64,000 nucleotides of DNA from Gracilimonas sediminicola (lineage in GTDB: Bacteria > Bacteroidota > Rhodothermia > Balneolales > Balneolaceae). Below are positions 26,889 through 37,400 of this stretch, piece by piece (the first letter of the stretch is position 1; each line of letters opens with the position of its first letter). Where the stretch lies: NCBI RefSeq assembly GCF_024320785.1, contig NZ_JANDBC010000001.1, positions 1,680,001-1,744,000 of the forward strand, read 5' to 3'. Under the pieces are notes generated by a model that had not been told where the DNA came from, ran no database searches, and worked only from the letters and a program-made list of their open reading frames with translations. The position numbers were made by a program, and so were the translations under genes.

Positions 26889-27908
26889 TTGAACATTAAA
26901 GATACGTTAATATCAGCCCTGCAAGGGGATAAGCATTCAATTAACAGGTTGTGCGATCATTTCAGGCGTATATCTGTTGCTTACCTGCGGACAAAAGCCA
27001 ACCGTAATAACTTGCTGCTAAGTCATCTATACAAGAATATTGATGACCTTGCCCTTGACTGTATTGCGGATTTATTTGGTCAGGAGGGGGACTGTCTTTC
27101 GCAAATCGAAGGATATCTGGATGACACTGAAATTGAAAAATTAAAAGAAAGTGAAGTAGCTACGAAGCTTCGGAGACTAATTTTCAGCAAAGTGAACGAA
27201 GGGCTCTACAGAAACTACCGCAACTTCGATCCCTCCCTTTCAAAAATCATAAGGAACTTGAAACGGACCCTTGATGAAGGAAAAGTGGAGGGGGCTCGAT
27301 ACGATTCCAACACAGGTGATATTGAGTTTGAAGAAAAGGACAAGCCGCGAGCCAATATGCCGGAAGAAATCTTAGAGATAAAACTCTCCTCTGCCTTATC
27401 AAGAATTAGCAATACGGTCGATGCCGTTCAGGAGCTTAAAAACATCCTGATAGAAGAACGGGAATACTCCTCAAAAGTATCTCTGGTAAGCTTTGCGGTT
27501 ATACTTCGAAAATCATTCGCCTATCGCCTGGAAATGGAAGAAAAGGATAAGCTCGGAAATAGCATGTCTCTTTATAAAGAGCGTGAGCTTCATACGTTCA
27601 TAAAGAATTGTATAGCAACAGAAAGGGTACAGCTTTTTCAAACATATGTCAGCTCTGGAAAAATTAACGAAAAGCATTTTGAGAAATATCTGTTGGTTGT
27701 GAAGGATATACTCGTCGCCGATTTTATTAAGCATTCACCAAGAGAAGGATATTTCGAACATTTTGAGTTTTATTTTCCTGAAATTTCCTATGAAAGGTAC
27801 CGTGATGAATACCGGAAAATCATCGAGTACATGGCAAAAGGCATCAGGCAACGGTTGCTTCTTGTTCTTAAAAATGAGGAAAATTTCAGCAAGTTTGATC
27901 TTTGGTGA
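26889..27908 (+). CDS. Sigma-factor-like regulatory protein (putative)
   Basis: This 339-residue soluble protein starts with TTG at 26889. The N-terminal 60 residues (ISALQGDKHSINRLCDHFRRISVAYLRTK ... IDDLALDCIADLF) resemble region 2 of ECF sigma factors, where a short helix of the type 'ALxGDxxAFxxLYxxY' precedes a DLxQxVF-like core-binding helix. The stretch EVATKLRRLIFSKVNEGLYRNYRNF could correspond to region 2.3-2.4. No clear region 4 helix-turn-helix is seen; the C-terminal half is helical and unique to me. The next gene starts 47 bases downstream, and the S16-protease membrane protein follows. I treat a transcriptional role as a hypothesis. Confidence 0.7.
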   Translation: MNIKDTLISALQGDKHSINRLCDHFRRISVAYLRTKANRNNLLLSHLYKNIDDLALDCIADLFGQEGDCLSQIEGYLDDTEIEKLKESEVATKLRRLIFSKVNEGLYRNYRNFDPSLSKIIRNLKRTLDEGKVEGARYDSNTGDIEFEEKDKPRANMPEEILEIKLSSALSRISNTVDAVQELKNILIEEREYSSKVSLVSFAVILRKSFAYRLEMEEKDKLGNSMSLYKERELHTFIKNCIATERVQLFQTYVSSGKINEKHFEKYLLVVKDILVADFIKHSPREGYFEHFEFYFPEISYERYRDEYRKIIEYMAKGIRQRLLLVLKNEENFSKFDLW

Positions 27909-27955
27909 GGATATGGAAAATAGAAACAGAGTTGTGCTCAGATAAATAATAAGCA

Positions 27956-28720
27956 GTGTCAAAAATAGACGAATATAAAATTGAACAGTATATCCGTTTT
28001 GCTGAAGAGCTGACCGAAGAAGAAAAGAACGAGGTTGAGCGCCTCATTGAAACGTCAGACGAGATGCAGGCCATATATCTGTTTCTTAAGCAATTTTATG
28101 AAGAGTTCGATAAGGCATCAAGGGTATCCAAGGCAGTAATTCCGTTAACATTATTACAGAAACACCAGCACTCCGGCCCGGTAGTATTAGCTGCTATGAC
28201 CAAAGAATCTTCGGCTTCCGGTCTTGTTACAAAAGCTACCTTGGTATCGGAAGAACGAAAAACGGTGGTACGAATTCTGGAAGATGAACAAAGCCATAGC
28301 CTTCAATTTCATGTGATAGGAAACCAGAAACAACCCAATAGTTATGTGATTTTGTCTCTTTTAAACCCTCAGGTTGACTTGGTAACAAATGAAAAAGGAA
28401 AGTTAAAAGGGGTACAAGAGCTTTCTGATATTGACTGGAGCACTGTCTCTACCCTGCTTCGTATTCCCGTTTTTAAGACTACAGTCCATCCGGGCATCTC
28501 CAATAAATCTTTCAATGTGAAAAATGAATCAGGGCAAGAAGTGGAAATTCAGAAGTATGATGAGCATGTCCAGATTAAGGTAAAGAACGAAGGGTCGGTT
28601 TTATCAAGGGTGTTAGTTGTGCAAGATAAATCCTCAGATTTGATCAAGATGTCAGGCCAGCCTATCAATTTTGAGCTTACCGATCCGCACTCAAAAGCAC
28701 ATCTATATTTTTATGAGTGA
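27956..28720 (+). CDS. Companion protein of the sigma-like gene; possible anti-sigma role
   Basis: This 254-residue protein starts with GTG at 27956. Residues 1-55 are acidic and helical (EQYIRFAEELTEEEKNEVERLIETSDEM...), reminiscent of the N-terminal helices of anti-sigma factors. The rest is predicted beta-rich (TKATLVSEERKTVVRILEDE, KSFNVKNESGQEVEIQKYD), ending HLYFYE. There is no signal peptide and no transmembrane segment, so if it does bind the sigma-like protein it does so in the cytosol. It lies between the sigma-like gene and the membrane S16 gene, with two palindromic elements downstream. Conserved function unknown. Confidence 0.7.
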   Translation: MSKIDEYKIEQYIRFAEELTEEEKNEVERLIETSDEMQAIYLFLKQFYEEFDKASRVSKAVIPLTLLQKHQHSGPVVLAAMTKESSASGLVTKATLVSEERKTVVRILEDEQSHSLQFHVIGNQKQPNSYVILSLLNPQVDLVTNEKGKLKGVQELSDIDWSTVSTLLRIPVFKTTVHPGISNKSFNVKNESGQEVEIQKYDEHVQIKVKNEGSVLSRVLVVQDKSSDLIKMSGQPINFELTDPHSKAHLYFYE

Positions 28721-29279
28721 GGTGACAGGGAGGTCGGGTTTAGGGCTTTGAGTTATGTACTTACCAAAATGAAATTTAGAAAAGAACAAGATGCGTTATA
28801 CAGCTGAAACCTTAGCTATCGACCTCCTCTGTCTCCTCTTTGGTAAGGAGGAGGACGTGTTGGTAAGCATTTTAGTATGAATAGAAGTAAAAGTTATTAC
28901 ACACTTCGAATTAAGCCTCTCCTTGCGAAGGAGAGGTTCGGTGAGGTCGAAGTGTGGGGCTTTGAATTCCGAACCATACAAAATGAAATTTTAGAAACGA
29001 AAAAGATGCGTTATACAAATGAGCCCTTAGCTATCGACCTCTTCTGTCTTCTCCTTCAACAAGGAGAAGGACGCGTTTATGAAATTTAAAACCATGAAAA
29101 GGTATCAGATCTACTAACAACCCAGAACAAAGTCTCTCCTTGTGAAGGAGTCCCGATTCTCGGGAAGGTGAGCTCGGTAGTATAGGTTTGGGATTTTAGA
29201 TAACAGCTAATTATCAAGCCATTGAAAGAACGATTACAATTCAACAGTTACTCGGAAACTTAAAATACCCAAAGCAACA
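28721..29279 (+). repeat. Two palindromic CGACCTC-family elements in a 559-bp intra-operon gap
   Basis: Elements lie at 28820-28949 (130 bp) and 29035-29177 (143 bp). Each starts CGACCTC and ends GAGGTCG or a degenerate form, with inner hairpins around CTCCTT...AAGGAG. The DNA between and around them (AAAATGAAATTTTAGAAA.., GATGCGTTATAC) is also repeated at both copies. The orientation is that of plus-strand transcription. No gene is supported here. Confidence 0.8.
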
Positions 29280-31472
29280 TTGGACCCCTTAAAGATAGAA
29301 AAAGCTTTTGGTCGGTTAACGACAGAAATTAAGCGCGCAGGTTCTGAACGTGTTCAGCTTTTTCTTATCTACGAGTTCATGAATGCCTTGAAAGGTGACT
29401 ATCAGACCTTTGACAGCTACCTGATTCAATTATTCGCCCTATTTCCTGCTCTTGAGCATCCATTACTATTCACAGGATTGCACCCGGCTGAATTAGAGGA
29501 AATCATTTCAACCTGTGAAGAGGTGATTGGAGCCATTCCGGAACTGAAAGGCAATGAAATTGATCACAAGATTAACCTTTTAAAAACAGGGTTACACCAC
29601 ATTTATGACTGGCTTGGGGTTAGTCATATTGAAAAAGATAACAGGCTTCCTTCTCTTTCGGGTTTGTCAAAAAAAGGGAATGACAAGACTTACGGAGAAG
29701 TATTTATTCCGGTAGTTGAAACCTCAGGAATGGCTGAAGCAAAAGGACGTCTTAGAAAACTCAGGGTTGATGTGGTCGGAAAATCAAAGAAAAAGAAATT
29801 TGAGCTTCGTCCCGTGTTTGGTGTGATTGGGGCAAATGCAGGAAATTTAGGTGATAAGCCGGCGAAAGCAGCCGGTAAGCTGTTGGTCGAGAGTGTTAAC
29901 ACTAAAAACTATTGGAGCGGAACGGCCAGTTTTGAACTAAGTCACACCTGGCACGCAGGGAATTCAGCAAATCTGGCGTTGGGTGGATTATTCTATTGTG
30001 AGATGCTGAAAGCAGAAAACCGGCGGGAATATTTTCAGCTTAATCCGGGAATTGCCATAACCGGAGATATAAATGAGTTGGGGCAAGTATTGCCCGTTGA
30101 TGAGGAATCCCTGAAACAAAAAGCCGAAGCTGCTTTTTTTTCGTGGGCCCAGGTACTGGTGGTTCCGGTACAGCAGCTGGAAACGGTACTGGAATTAGTG
30201 GACGATTTACAGAAAGAATATCCGAGCAGAGATGTGGTGGTGAAAGGAATCGGAGAGCTTAGGGAGCTTTTTTATGACCGAAGGGTCACACTTCATAAAC
30301 AGATATCAATTATAGAACACACGGCTAAAAAGGTTTGGATGAAAAGAAATAGTACACTAGCCGTATTTGTGGTTCTGGTACTGCTTGGAGTGATTGGAAA
30401 GTTAATTTATGGTCCATTAGATAAGAACCCAACAGCCGTACAGTTTGATGGAAACGTAATGAAGATTATGAATGATGCCGGAGTTCAACTGATAGAAATA
30501 GAAATCGGCGATTACTCGGTTTACTTTGAACATTATCTGCCATCTGATCGGGAGAACATCGTGAGTCTGATTGATGCAAACGGGGATGGGCAGAATGAAA
30601 TCCTGTGGACGAGTTATCACGGACCGGGATTTGGAAGACAAAAGTTAGTGCTGGGAACGGTTGATGGAGATACACTGTGGACTTTTGAACACTCTGAAAC
30701 ATTTGATTACGAATTTCACCCATACACAAATACGGGCAAGCAATTTATAGAATTAATTCAGGGTGAAGATTTAGATCAGGATGGTGTAGAAGAGGTTATT
30801 ATTTCTACTCGCCATGTAGATTACTTCCCTTCTTTTTTGTTGGTTTTAGATTCAGAAACCGGAAGAATTAAAAAGAAATATTTGCATGCCGGATCCATCC
30901 ATGAAGTGCTGGTGAAGAATGTTGATGAGGACATTGAACAAGAGCTTATTATTGGTGGGTTAAATAATTCACTCAAAAAAGCATTTGTCAGTATTTTGGA
31001 CTACGATTACATATTTGGACAGGGAGCATCTACAGAGCGATATAAAACCAAAGGCTATAAAAACGCAGTGGAAATGCTGTATGTATTATTTCCTAAAACA
31101 TTGCCTGTTGAAACCAGTGGAGGGCGAAGGGGGTTTGAGACGGATTTATACCATATATCTGAAACAGGTGATAATGGGTTGAGAGTCGCAATCGCTGAAA
31201 CCCATCATTTGAATAATAAAAGAACAGAGAATAATGCGCAGGTATTCTATTTATTTGATGAATCTTTTAAAGTTAGTAGTGTTGGCAGCACTGATATTTA
31301 TGATGCGTATGCCCGAGATATTTATGAAAGCGGACAAACGGATATCCTTGCTGATGGCAAGTACCTGGAATCCTTCAAAGACTCCCTTCTCTACTGGAAC
31401 GGCGAAAGCTTCCAATATGAGCCTACTATAAATAAAGAATACCTGCGAGCGATCGGGGAATTAGAAGAGTAA
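29280..31472 (+). CDS. Membrane-anchored Lon-like (S16) protease with FG-GAP-like exterior
   Basis: This 730-residue protein starts with TTG at 29280. Residues 1-130 are helical. Residues about 178-330 resemble the Lon proteolytic domain: AGNSANLALGG carries a likely nucleophile S229 at the place of Lon's DGPSAG Ser, and ITGDINELGQVLPVDEESLKQKAEAAF carries K279 where Lon has VLPIGGLKEK. The spacing of 50 residues is close to Lon's 43. One transmembrane helix follows (about 358-378). The remaining 350 residues contain Asp-rich turns like FG-GAP/VCBS repeats (DANGDGQNE, DLDQDGVEE). The Lon-like domain thus faces the cytosol and the repeats the exterior. There is no AAA+ ATPase module. Together with the sigma-like and companion genes it may relay an outside signal by proteolysis; that role is inference. 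Confidence 0.8.
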   Translation: MDPLKIEKAFGRLTTEIKRAGSERVQLFLIYEFMNALKGDYQTFDSYLIQLFALFPALEHPLLFTGLHPAELEEIISTCEEVIGAIPELKGNEIDHKINLLKTGLHHIYDWLGVSHIEKDNRLPSLSGLSKKGNDKTYGEVFIPVVETSGMAEAKGRLRKLRVDVVGKSKKKKFELRPVFGVIGANAGNLGDKPAKAAGKLLVESVNTKNYWSGTASFELSHTWHAGNSANLALGGLFYCEMLKAENRREYFQLNPGIAITGDINELGQVLPVDEESLKQKAEAAFFSWAQVLVVPVQQLETVLELVDDLQKEYPSRDVVVKGIGELRELFYDRRVTLHKQISIIEHTAKKVWMKRNSTLAVFVVLVLLGVIGKLIYGPLDKNPTAVQFDGNVMKIMNDAGVQLIEIEIGDYSVYFEHYLPSDRENIVSLIDANGDGQNEILWTSYHGPGFGRQKLVLGTVDGDTLWTFEHSETFDYEFHPYTNTGKQFIELIQGEDLDQDGVEEVIISTRHVDYFPSFLLVLDSETGRIKKKYLHAGSIHEVLVKNVDEDIEQELIIGGLNNSLKKAFVSILDYDYIFGQGASTERYKTKGYKNAVEMLYVLFPKTLPVETSGGRRGFETDLYHISETGDNGLRVAIAETHHLNNKRTENNAQVFYLFDESFKVSSVGSTDIYDAYARDIYESGQTDILADGKYLESFKDSLLYWNGESFQYEPTINKEYLRAIGELEE

Positions 31473-31496
31473 GAACTGACTTTCTTTGATGCTTGA

Positions 31497-31529
31497 AGCC
31501 GAACTTTGTAAAAAGTTCGGCTTTTTTTC
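31497..31529 (+). terminator. Rho-independent terminator after the S16 gene
   Basis: The stem AGCCGAACTTT / AAAGTTCGGCT has a short loop and is followed by seven Ts. It separates the S16 gene from the secreted-protein operon, which begins at 31585. Confidence 0.85.
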
Positions 31530-31584
31530 TGCGGGAGATTCAATAGGCAATGATGCACTAACTAATGTGGTAATTGGGGAAATT

Positions 31585-34398
31585 ATGTCTATTAAATACT
31601 TTTTAAGCTTCTTTCTAGCATTATTGCTTTCATTTAGTGCTTACTCTCAATCTTTATATCAACTAGATCCAGAAACGGGAGTATACCTTCGGGAACTGAC
31701 GTTGATAGATGAAACAACAGGATTTTTAGTCGGGAATAGCGGGACAATGAAAATAACAAAAGATGCAGGAAGTAACTGGGAGCCTGTAAATTCACCTACT
31801 TCAGGCACTATTTGGGGGTCTTATTTTATTAACGATCAGATAGGATGGATAACGGGTGATAATGGGTATTACGCTAAAACAAGCGATGGTGGGAACACTT
31901 GGTCTCAATTAATTATTACCAGTGACAGTAACGAGCGCATAACAGACATAAAGTTTTTTGATGAAAATAAAGGGTATGCTTCAGGGTCTGATGGGCATTT
32001 ATTTTTCACAAATGATGGTGGGGAGACTTGGAACGAACGGTATTATGAAGCAAGCCTTTCGCCTATTTTTTTCAACTCTGTTTATATAAAATCGATCAAC
32101 GAAGTATTTACAGGGGCTGCCAATTCAAGAATTTTTCGAACAACTGATGGGGGTGTTTCTTGGGCTGAGGTTAATTATGTGTCAGGAGGTGAAGGAATCA
32201 ACAATTTCTATTTCATCGGGAATACCGGATATGCGGCCGGAGGTGAAGGACTAATACTTAAAACAACTAATGGTGGTAGTTCATGGTCCGACATTTCATA
32301 TCCTACAGATTCTGATCTCAGAGGGGTTTATTTCACAGATGCAAATGTGGGATATATATCTGGAAACGATGGTATACTATTAAAAACAACAAATGGCGGT
32401 TCCAGTTGGTCAGTCATAGATTTGGGTACAACAAATACTCTATATTTTTTAACAGGAATTAATTCGAATATCTATACGGGTGGGGCTTCAGGCACCCTAT
32501 TCTCTACAGTAGAGCCTGAGACTGTAGACATAACCTCAATTTCTGAAGCAAGATCATTGGCAGATAATTCTGTTGTTGGCACAGAAGGGGTGGTGACAAG
32601 GGTTCAGGGGAGCTATGCCAGAATTCAGGATGAAACAGCTGGAATTGCAATTTTCAATGAAAGCGGAGCTTTTCGTGATGCTATTACAAATGGACAAATT
32701 CAGAAGGGTGATTCACTAAGGATCATAGGGTTACTTCAAAACAACAAGGGACTGGCTGAAATAGCAGGAGAATTGGAGTTTGAAGTCTTATCAAGCGGAA
32801 ATGATTTGCCTATTGCCCAAGAGGTCACTTTAAATGAGTTGGGGCAAAATAGTGAGGAACTTGAAAGCAAAGTTATTCGTCTTACAGGGATTGGAATTAT
32901 AGAAACAGATGATCTCCTGTTTAACGAAAATGTATTCTATTCATCAACAGATAAATTTGGTGGAGTATCAGATGTTAAGATATATGTGGATGCCGAGGAA
33001 TCCGTGGATATTATTGGTTCAACGATTCCTGATCATGCGTTTACCTATACGGGAATTTTGAGTCAGTACGATACAACAGACAATAATGTCGGAGGATACC
33101 GACTTATACCGATTGAAGGTTCAGATATAGTTGAAGATACAGAACCTGCAACGGTAACTATTTCTTTTCCAGAATCCATATCAGATACGGTTGGAGCTGA
33201 CATTGAAATTCCGGTTACATTGGAGTTTGATAAAGCTGCCACATTCGAATCGTTCGAATTCAGCTTGTTATATAACCCTCAGGTCATGGATATATACGAA
33301 CTCTCAATGGACAGCTCGGTGATTGCTGACTTTGATACGATGGGTAACCGAAATCAAACCGGGAGTATTTTTTTTACAGGAGCAGGTTCAGAAGAAGTCT
33401 TTAATCCAGGGAACTTATTAACCTTAAAAGTAAAGTTGTTAGAACCTGGAGCTTCTGACCTCAGCTGGAATAGCTTATTTTTTAACGAGGGAGAACCGGT
33501 AGCAAATCCGGTAAATGGTACCGTTGAAGTAATGGATATTCCAAGAAAATGCGGGGATGTTACCAACGACGGCCAGGTAACCAACGAAGATGCCACCTGG
33601 ATTCTGCGGCATGGGGTGCGGTTGACGCCACAATTTCCTTTAGCTAATGAAGATTCCGTTTATGCTGATGTGACCGCTAATGGTTGGATTTCTTCCTATG
33701 ATGCCGCCCAGATTTTGAAAGATGTGGTACAGCTGGACCGTATTTTCAATTGTGCCGGGATAGCTTCAAAACAAGCTGAACCACTGATTGCTGATTGGAA
33801 CTGGCGCATAGTAGAACAGGAAAACGAGGTAACGATTCCACTTGAAATTGACATTTCAGCCGGTATGCTTGAGTCGGTAGACCTGGAAGTGAACATTCCA
33901 CATGGATACACATTTGAAGGGTTTAAAAACAAACAATCCGGATGGATGAACGCCATCAATCAAAGAGCTGGAAAGTTATATATCTCTATGATTGGCCTGG
34001 GTGAAGAAGAGAGAGCACAGCTTGGTGAATTGATATTTTCGGGAGATGGTTCGGTGTCTGATTTTACCGCAACCAGTAATTTAAACGAAGTGATAGCTTC
34101 TCAAATAGCCCCAACTAGTAGTTCTGAATTACCGGCTGAGTTTAAACTCTATCAAAACTACCCGAATCCCTTTAATCCAAAAACAACCATTCGATATGCC
34201 TTACCTGAACAGGGATTAGTGCAGCTGACCATTTATAATGCTTTAGGGCAGGAAGTAGCGCAGCTCGTAAATGAGATGAAGCCAACGGGGACTTATTCTG
34301 TGGTTTGGAATGCCGGTGATATGGCTAGTGGGGTGTATGTCTATAAAATTACTCTTGGGAATGCAGAGTTAACAAGAAAATTAATGCTAATTAAGTGA
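31585..34398 (+). CDS. Secreted cohesin/dockerin protein with YCF48-like repeats
   Basis: About 937 residues from an ATG at 31585, chosen because it opens a signal peptide (MSIKYFLSFFLALLLSFSAYSQ); the frame is open back to 31486 across the terminator. Order of domains: about six YCF48/Asp-box blades (30-310, motif T(S/N)DGGxTW), a DUF5689-like OB-fold region (312-510), a cohesin-like domain (519-645), dockerin-like paired calcium loops (653-725: DVTNDGQVTNEDA and DVTANGWISSYDA), a beta-sandwich and a C-terminal sorting tail (852-937, YQNYPNPFNP). A cohesin and a dockerin in one chain could allow self-assembly. It is the first of three secreted proteins spaced 7-10 bases apart. Confidence 0.92.
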   Translation: MSIKYFLSFFLALLLSFSAYSQSLYQLDPETGVYLRELTLIDETTGFLVGNSGTMKITKDAGSNWEPVNSPTSGTIWGSYFINDQIGWITGDNGYYAKTSDGGNTWSQLIITSDSNERITDIKFFDENKGYASGSDGHLFFTNDGGETWNERYYEASLSPIFFNSVYIKSINEVFTGAANSRIFRTTDGGVSWAEVNYVSGGEGINNFYFIGNTGYAAGGEGLILKTTNGGSSWSDISYPTDSDLRGVYFTDANVGYISGNDGILLKTTNGGSSWSVIDLGTTNTLYFLTGINSNIYTGGASGTLFSTVEPETVDITSISEARSLADNSVVGTEGVVTRVQGSYARIQDETAGIAIFNESGAFRDAITNGQIQKGDSLRIIGLLQNNKGLAEIAGELEFEVLSSGNDLPIAQEVTLNELGQNSEELESKVIRLTGIGIIETDDLLFNENVFYSSTDKFGGVSDVKIYVDAEESVDIIGSTIPDHAFTYTGILSQYDTTDNNVGGYRLIPIEGSDIVEDTEPATVTISFPESISDTVGADIEIPVTLEFDKAATFESFEFSLLYNPQVMDIYELSMDSSVIADFDTMGNRNQTGSIFFTGAGSEEVFNPGNLLTLKVKLLEPGASDLSWNSLFFNEGEPVANPVNGTVEVMDIPRKCGDVTNDGQVTNEDATWILRHGVRLTPQFPLANEDSVYADVTANGWISSYDAAQILKDVVQLDRIFNCAGIASKQAEPLIADWNWRIVEQENEVTIPLEIDISAGMLESVDLEVNIPHGYTFEGFKNKQSGWMNAINQRAGKLYISMIGLGEEERAQLGELIFSGDGSVSDFTATSNLNEVIASQIAPTSSSELPAEFKLYQNYPNPFNPKTTIRYALPEQGLVQLTIYNALGQEVAQLVNEMKPTGTYSVVWNAGDMASGVYVYKITLGNAELTRKLMLIK

Positions 34399-34405
34399 GT
34401 TCAAA

Positions 34406-37400
34406 ATGAAAAAGATAATAGGAATAATTCTATTCACACTTACATTTATTAGCCATTTATATGGATTTCAGAGCGATCCAGAAAAGCTGGTTGGAGAAAA
34501 CCTTATTAAAGGTTTTACAGAGCTTGCAAACCTAAGGGGGGGGACAAGAAATGATTATAATGGTCTTCAAGAATCATATTTAAATAAAAAAAAGGATCTC
34601 ATGAGAATGACTGCCTCAATCCCTGTAGAGTATGGAATAGGAGGTAGCATATCTATGTATATTGATCTGAATGACTATTACTCATCATATAACACTGAAA
34701 ACCCATTAACTTTGGAGGGTTCATTAGGATGGATAACGGTATGGGTTGATGCAAGGGTAAGTTTATCCGTTGGTGTAGAGGTCCCCTTAGGAATTGGTCT
34801 ATCGCAGGTAGAATTTGATGAAGGTAATGAAGATGCAAAAAGGCCAATGACAATAGGAACAATTTCAGGTACAATTCCCTTCTTACAAATTAATAGTTTT
34901 GATATTAATCTGAGAGAAAACTCGGCTGAGTTGTTCAATGTTGAGACTAATCCAGTAACTGAAATATCGCTTGAAGCGTTAAGTTTAAATGGAAATGTTC
35001 AAAGATTTGAAATTAAAAAGAATGTACTAGATGAGATAATTGGTACTGCAATTTTATCCTCTGCAAATAATCAAACTAATATCTTAAGTATTCTGCCAAC
35101 CAATTCTCAACAAGTATTTTTTAACGTATTAAGTAGTTTTTTTGAGTTTGAAGGTTGGAAAATCAAAGTTAAAGATTCGGTATACGAGATTTTTGATCAA
35201 GGTAGTTATAGAGAAATAACAACTTCTGATAATGCAACATCACCAGCAGAATATGATGGTTTAATAAATCACGCAAAAGGTGGAATGGATCTTGATAACG
35301 ATGGAGTACCTGATAATTATTATCCTATTATACCTTATGCTGAATTTCTTTATTGGTTTGGGGGAAACGGAGGATATAAATTTGATATAGATTTCAAGAA
35401 TACAGGAAATAATACTACAGATTTTGTAGTAAAAGTTGAGTCATTCCCAGATGGTTGGAATGTTGGTGCTGATGATGGAGATAACGTTACATCAAACATT
35501 GATAGAAAATTTAAAGTAATAGATGTTCTACCAAATGAATTAGCTTCTGTATATTTTCATATTGTTGTTTTTGGAGGTGCAGCAGAGAGTGGTGAAGTTA
35601 AGTTCGGTTTATATAAAGACGATTTATTTAACGAATTATTAGATGAAATAACAATAAAGGTATTTAGAGTAAATACCGTAAATAATGAACAGCCAACAAT
35701 TGTTTTAGAATCACCTGACCAAGATATTTATTTAAGTGATTCACAAGGAACTATTCCAATAACTTGGACTGATTTAGATAACGATGATAATGCTTTTGTT
35801 AACTTAGCATTAGACCCAGATATTGGAGATGATCCTTGGGAAGGAGAGGAAAATCATATTTGGATTGAAACGGGAATTGAAGAAAATAGTGAAATAGATA
35901 GTTTTGATTTTGAAACTCTAAACTTAGAAACAGGTGAATATAGCCTCTGGGGAGTGATTTTTGATGGTGTGAATGAGCCGGCATATTCTAAGGCACAAGG
36001 GATAGTTACCTTTGCTGACGAATTTGGCAAGTTTTCAATTCATCGCATTAACCAAGTTATAGGAGAATCGAATACTCCCTTCGATTTTGATATTAACTAT
36101 AAATCATATGTAAATCATAATAGAGATTTACACGATATAAACGTAGTAATTGGTGATAATGCTTACGATCTGGAGTCCGATGAGACTGACATACAAAATG
36201 GGATTACATATTCAATTGATGGATTGACTTTCCCGCAGGGTGAATATGAATATTATTTCACTTCTGAATATATGGGTGAGACTATTCGCTATCCTAAGGT
36301 TCAAAATTATACTTTTTCAGTTGGACAAAGTGCAGAAGGATACGATGTTGCAATGAGTGGGGCTTCTGGTTTTTCTCCCAGTCTACCTGATTTTGGGAAT
36401 AATATTAGTGTAGAAGCCTGGGTGAGTAATGAAGGGGTAGAGACCTACGACGAAGTGGAGGTGACAGTTCGGCTTGTAAACCCGAATGGCACCACCGAAG
36501 ATACTGATGCAGGGACAATTAGTAATTTACAACCTACCTATAATGAAAGTATTGATTTAAGTCTTACCATGCCATCAAATGGGTCTGATGGAACCTACCG
36601 GATTATATATACCGCTGATGGTGGGCTTGATGAAAATATTGATAATAACGTTTTTACAAAATCTTTTTACCTGGGGGAACTTTTGGGAACAGAAAGTTAC
36701 AGGGCAAAGAGTGATGAAGTTATCTATGATCAGGGGGATACATTTTCGATAAATGGGCATTCGTTTGAAATAACTTCAGTATCAGATGGCCAGGTGGTTT
36801 TTTTAAATAGTGGTGATCATGAAGATTTTTATAATGGGCAGATTGCGATTTATGATGACATTGACGTTGCCATTCATGTACAGGATGCATACTCATATTT
36901 TTATAATGGAGGATGGGTTGAGCAAGTAATACTAATACCCCTTGAATCGACTACAAGCGCTCCATCCTTTCCTGCTGAGAATTTATATTTCACTCAGGGC
37001 GAACAACACACAACAATTGTTCAACTACCTTCAGGTTATAATTATGATGAGTATCTGATTATAGATGAAGATGGTTATGAAGACGAAATTGATAGCTGGA
37101 TAGGCTCCATAAATGAGGTGTCTGGAAATCGGTTGGAAATTGTATGGGACATACCTTCAAATGAACCTATTGACAGGCATGAAATTTATTTTCAAACAGA
37201 GTACACTAATGCGAACAACATGTACAACAATGTGTACTTAAATATTGTTGCCCCTTCCCCAAATATTGAATCATTATCGAAAAATCAATTTTCAGCCGAT
37301 GATATCATTACTATTTCTGGTTCAAATTTTACATCAACACAAGGTACTGTAAAGTTTAATGAAGAAGAGGGTGATGTAAATTCTTGGAGTACTACTCAAA

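Noticed and set aside
31486-31584. N-terminal extension of the first cohesin gene
   Set aside because: It would translate the preceding terminator; the ATG at 31585 gives a signal peptide directly.
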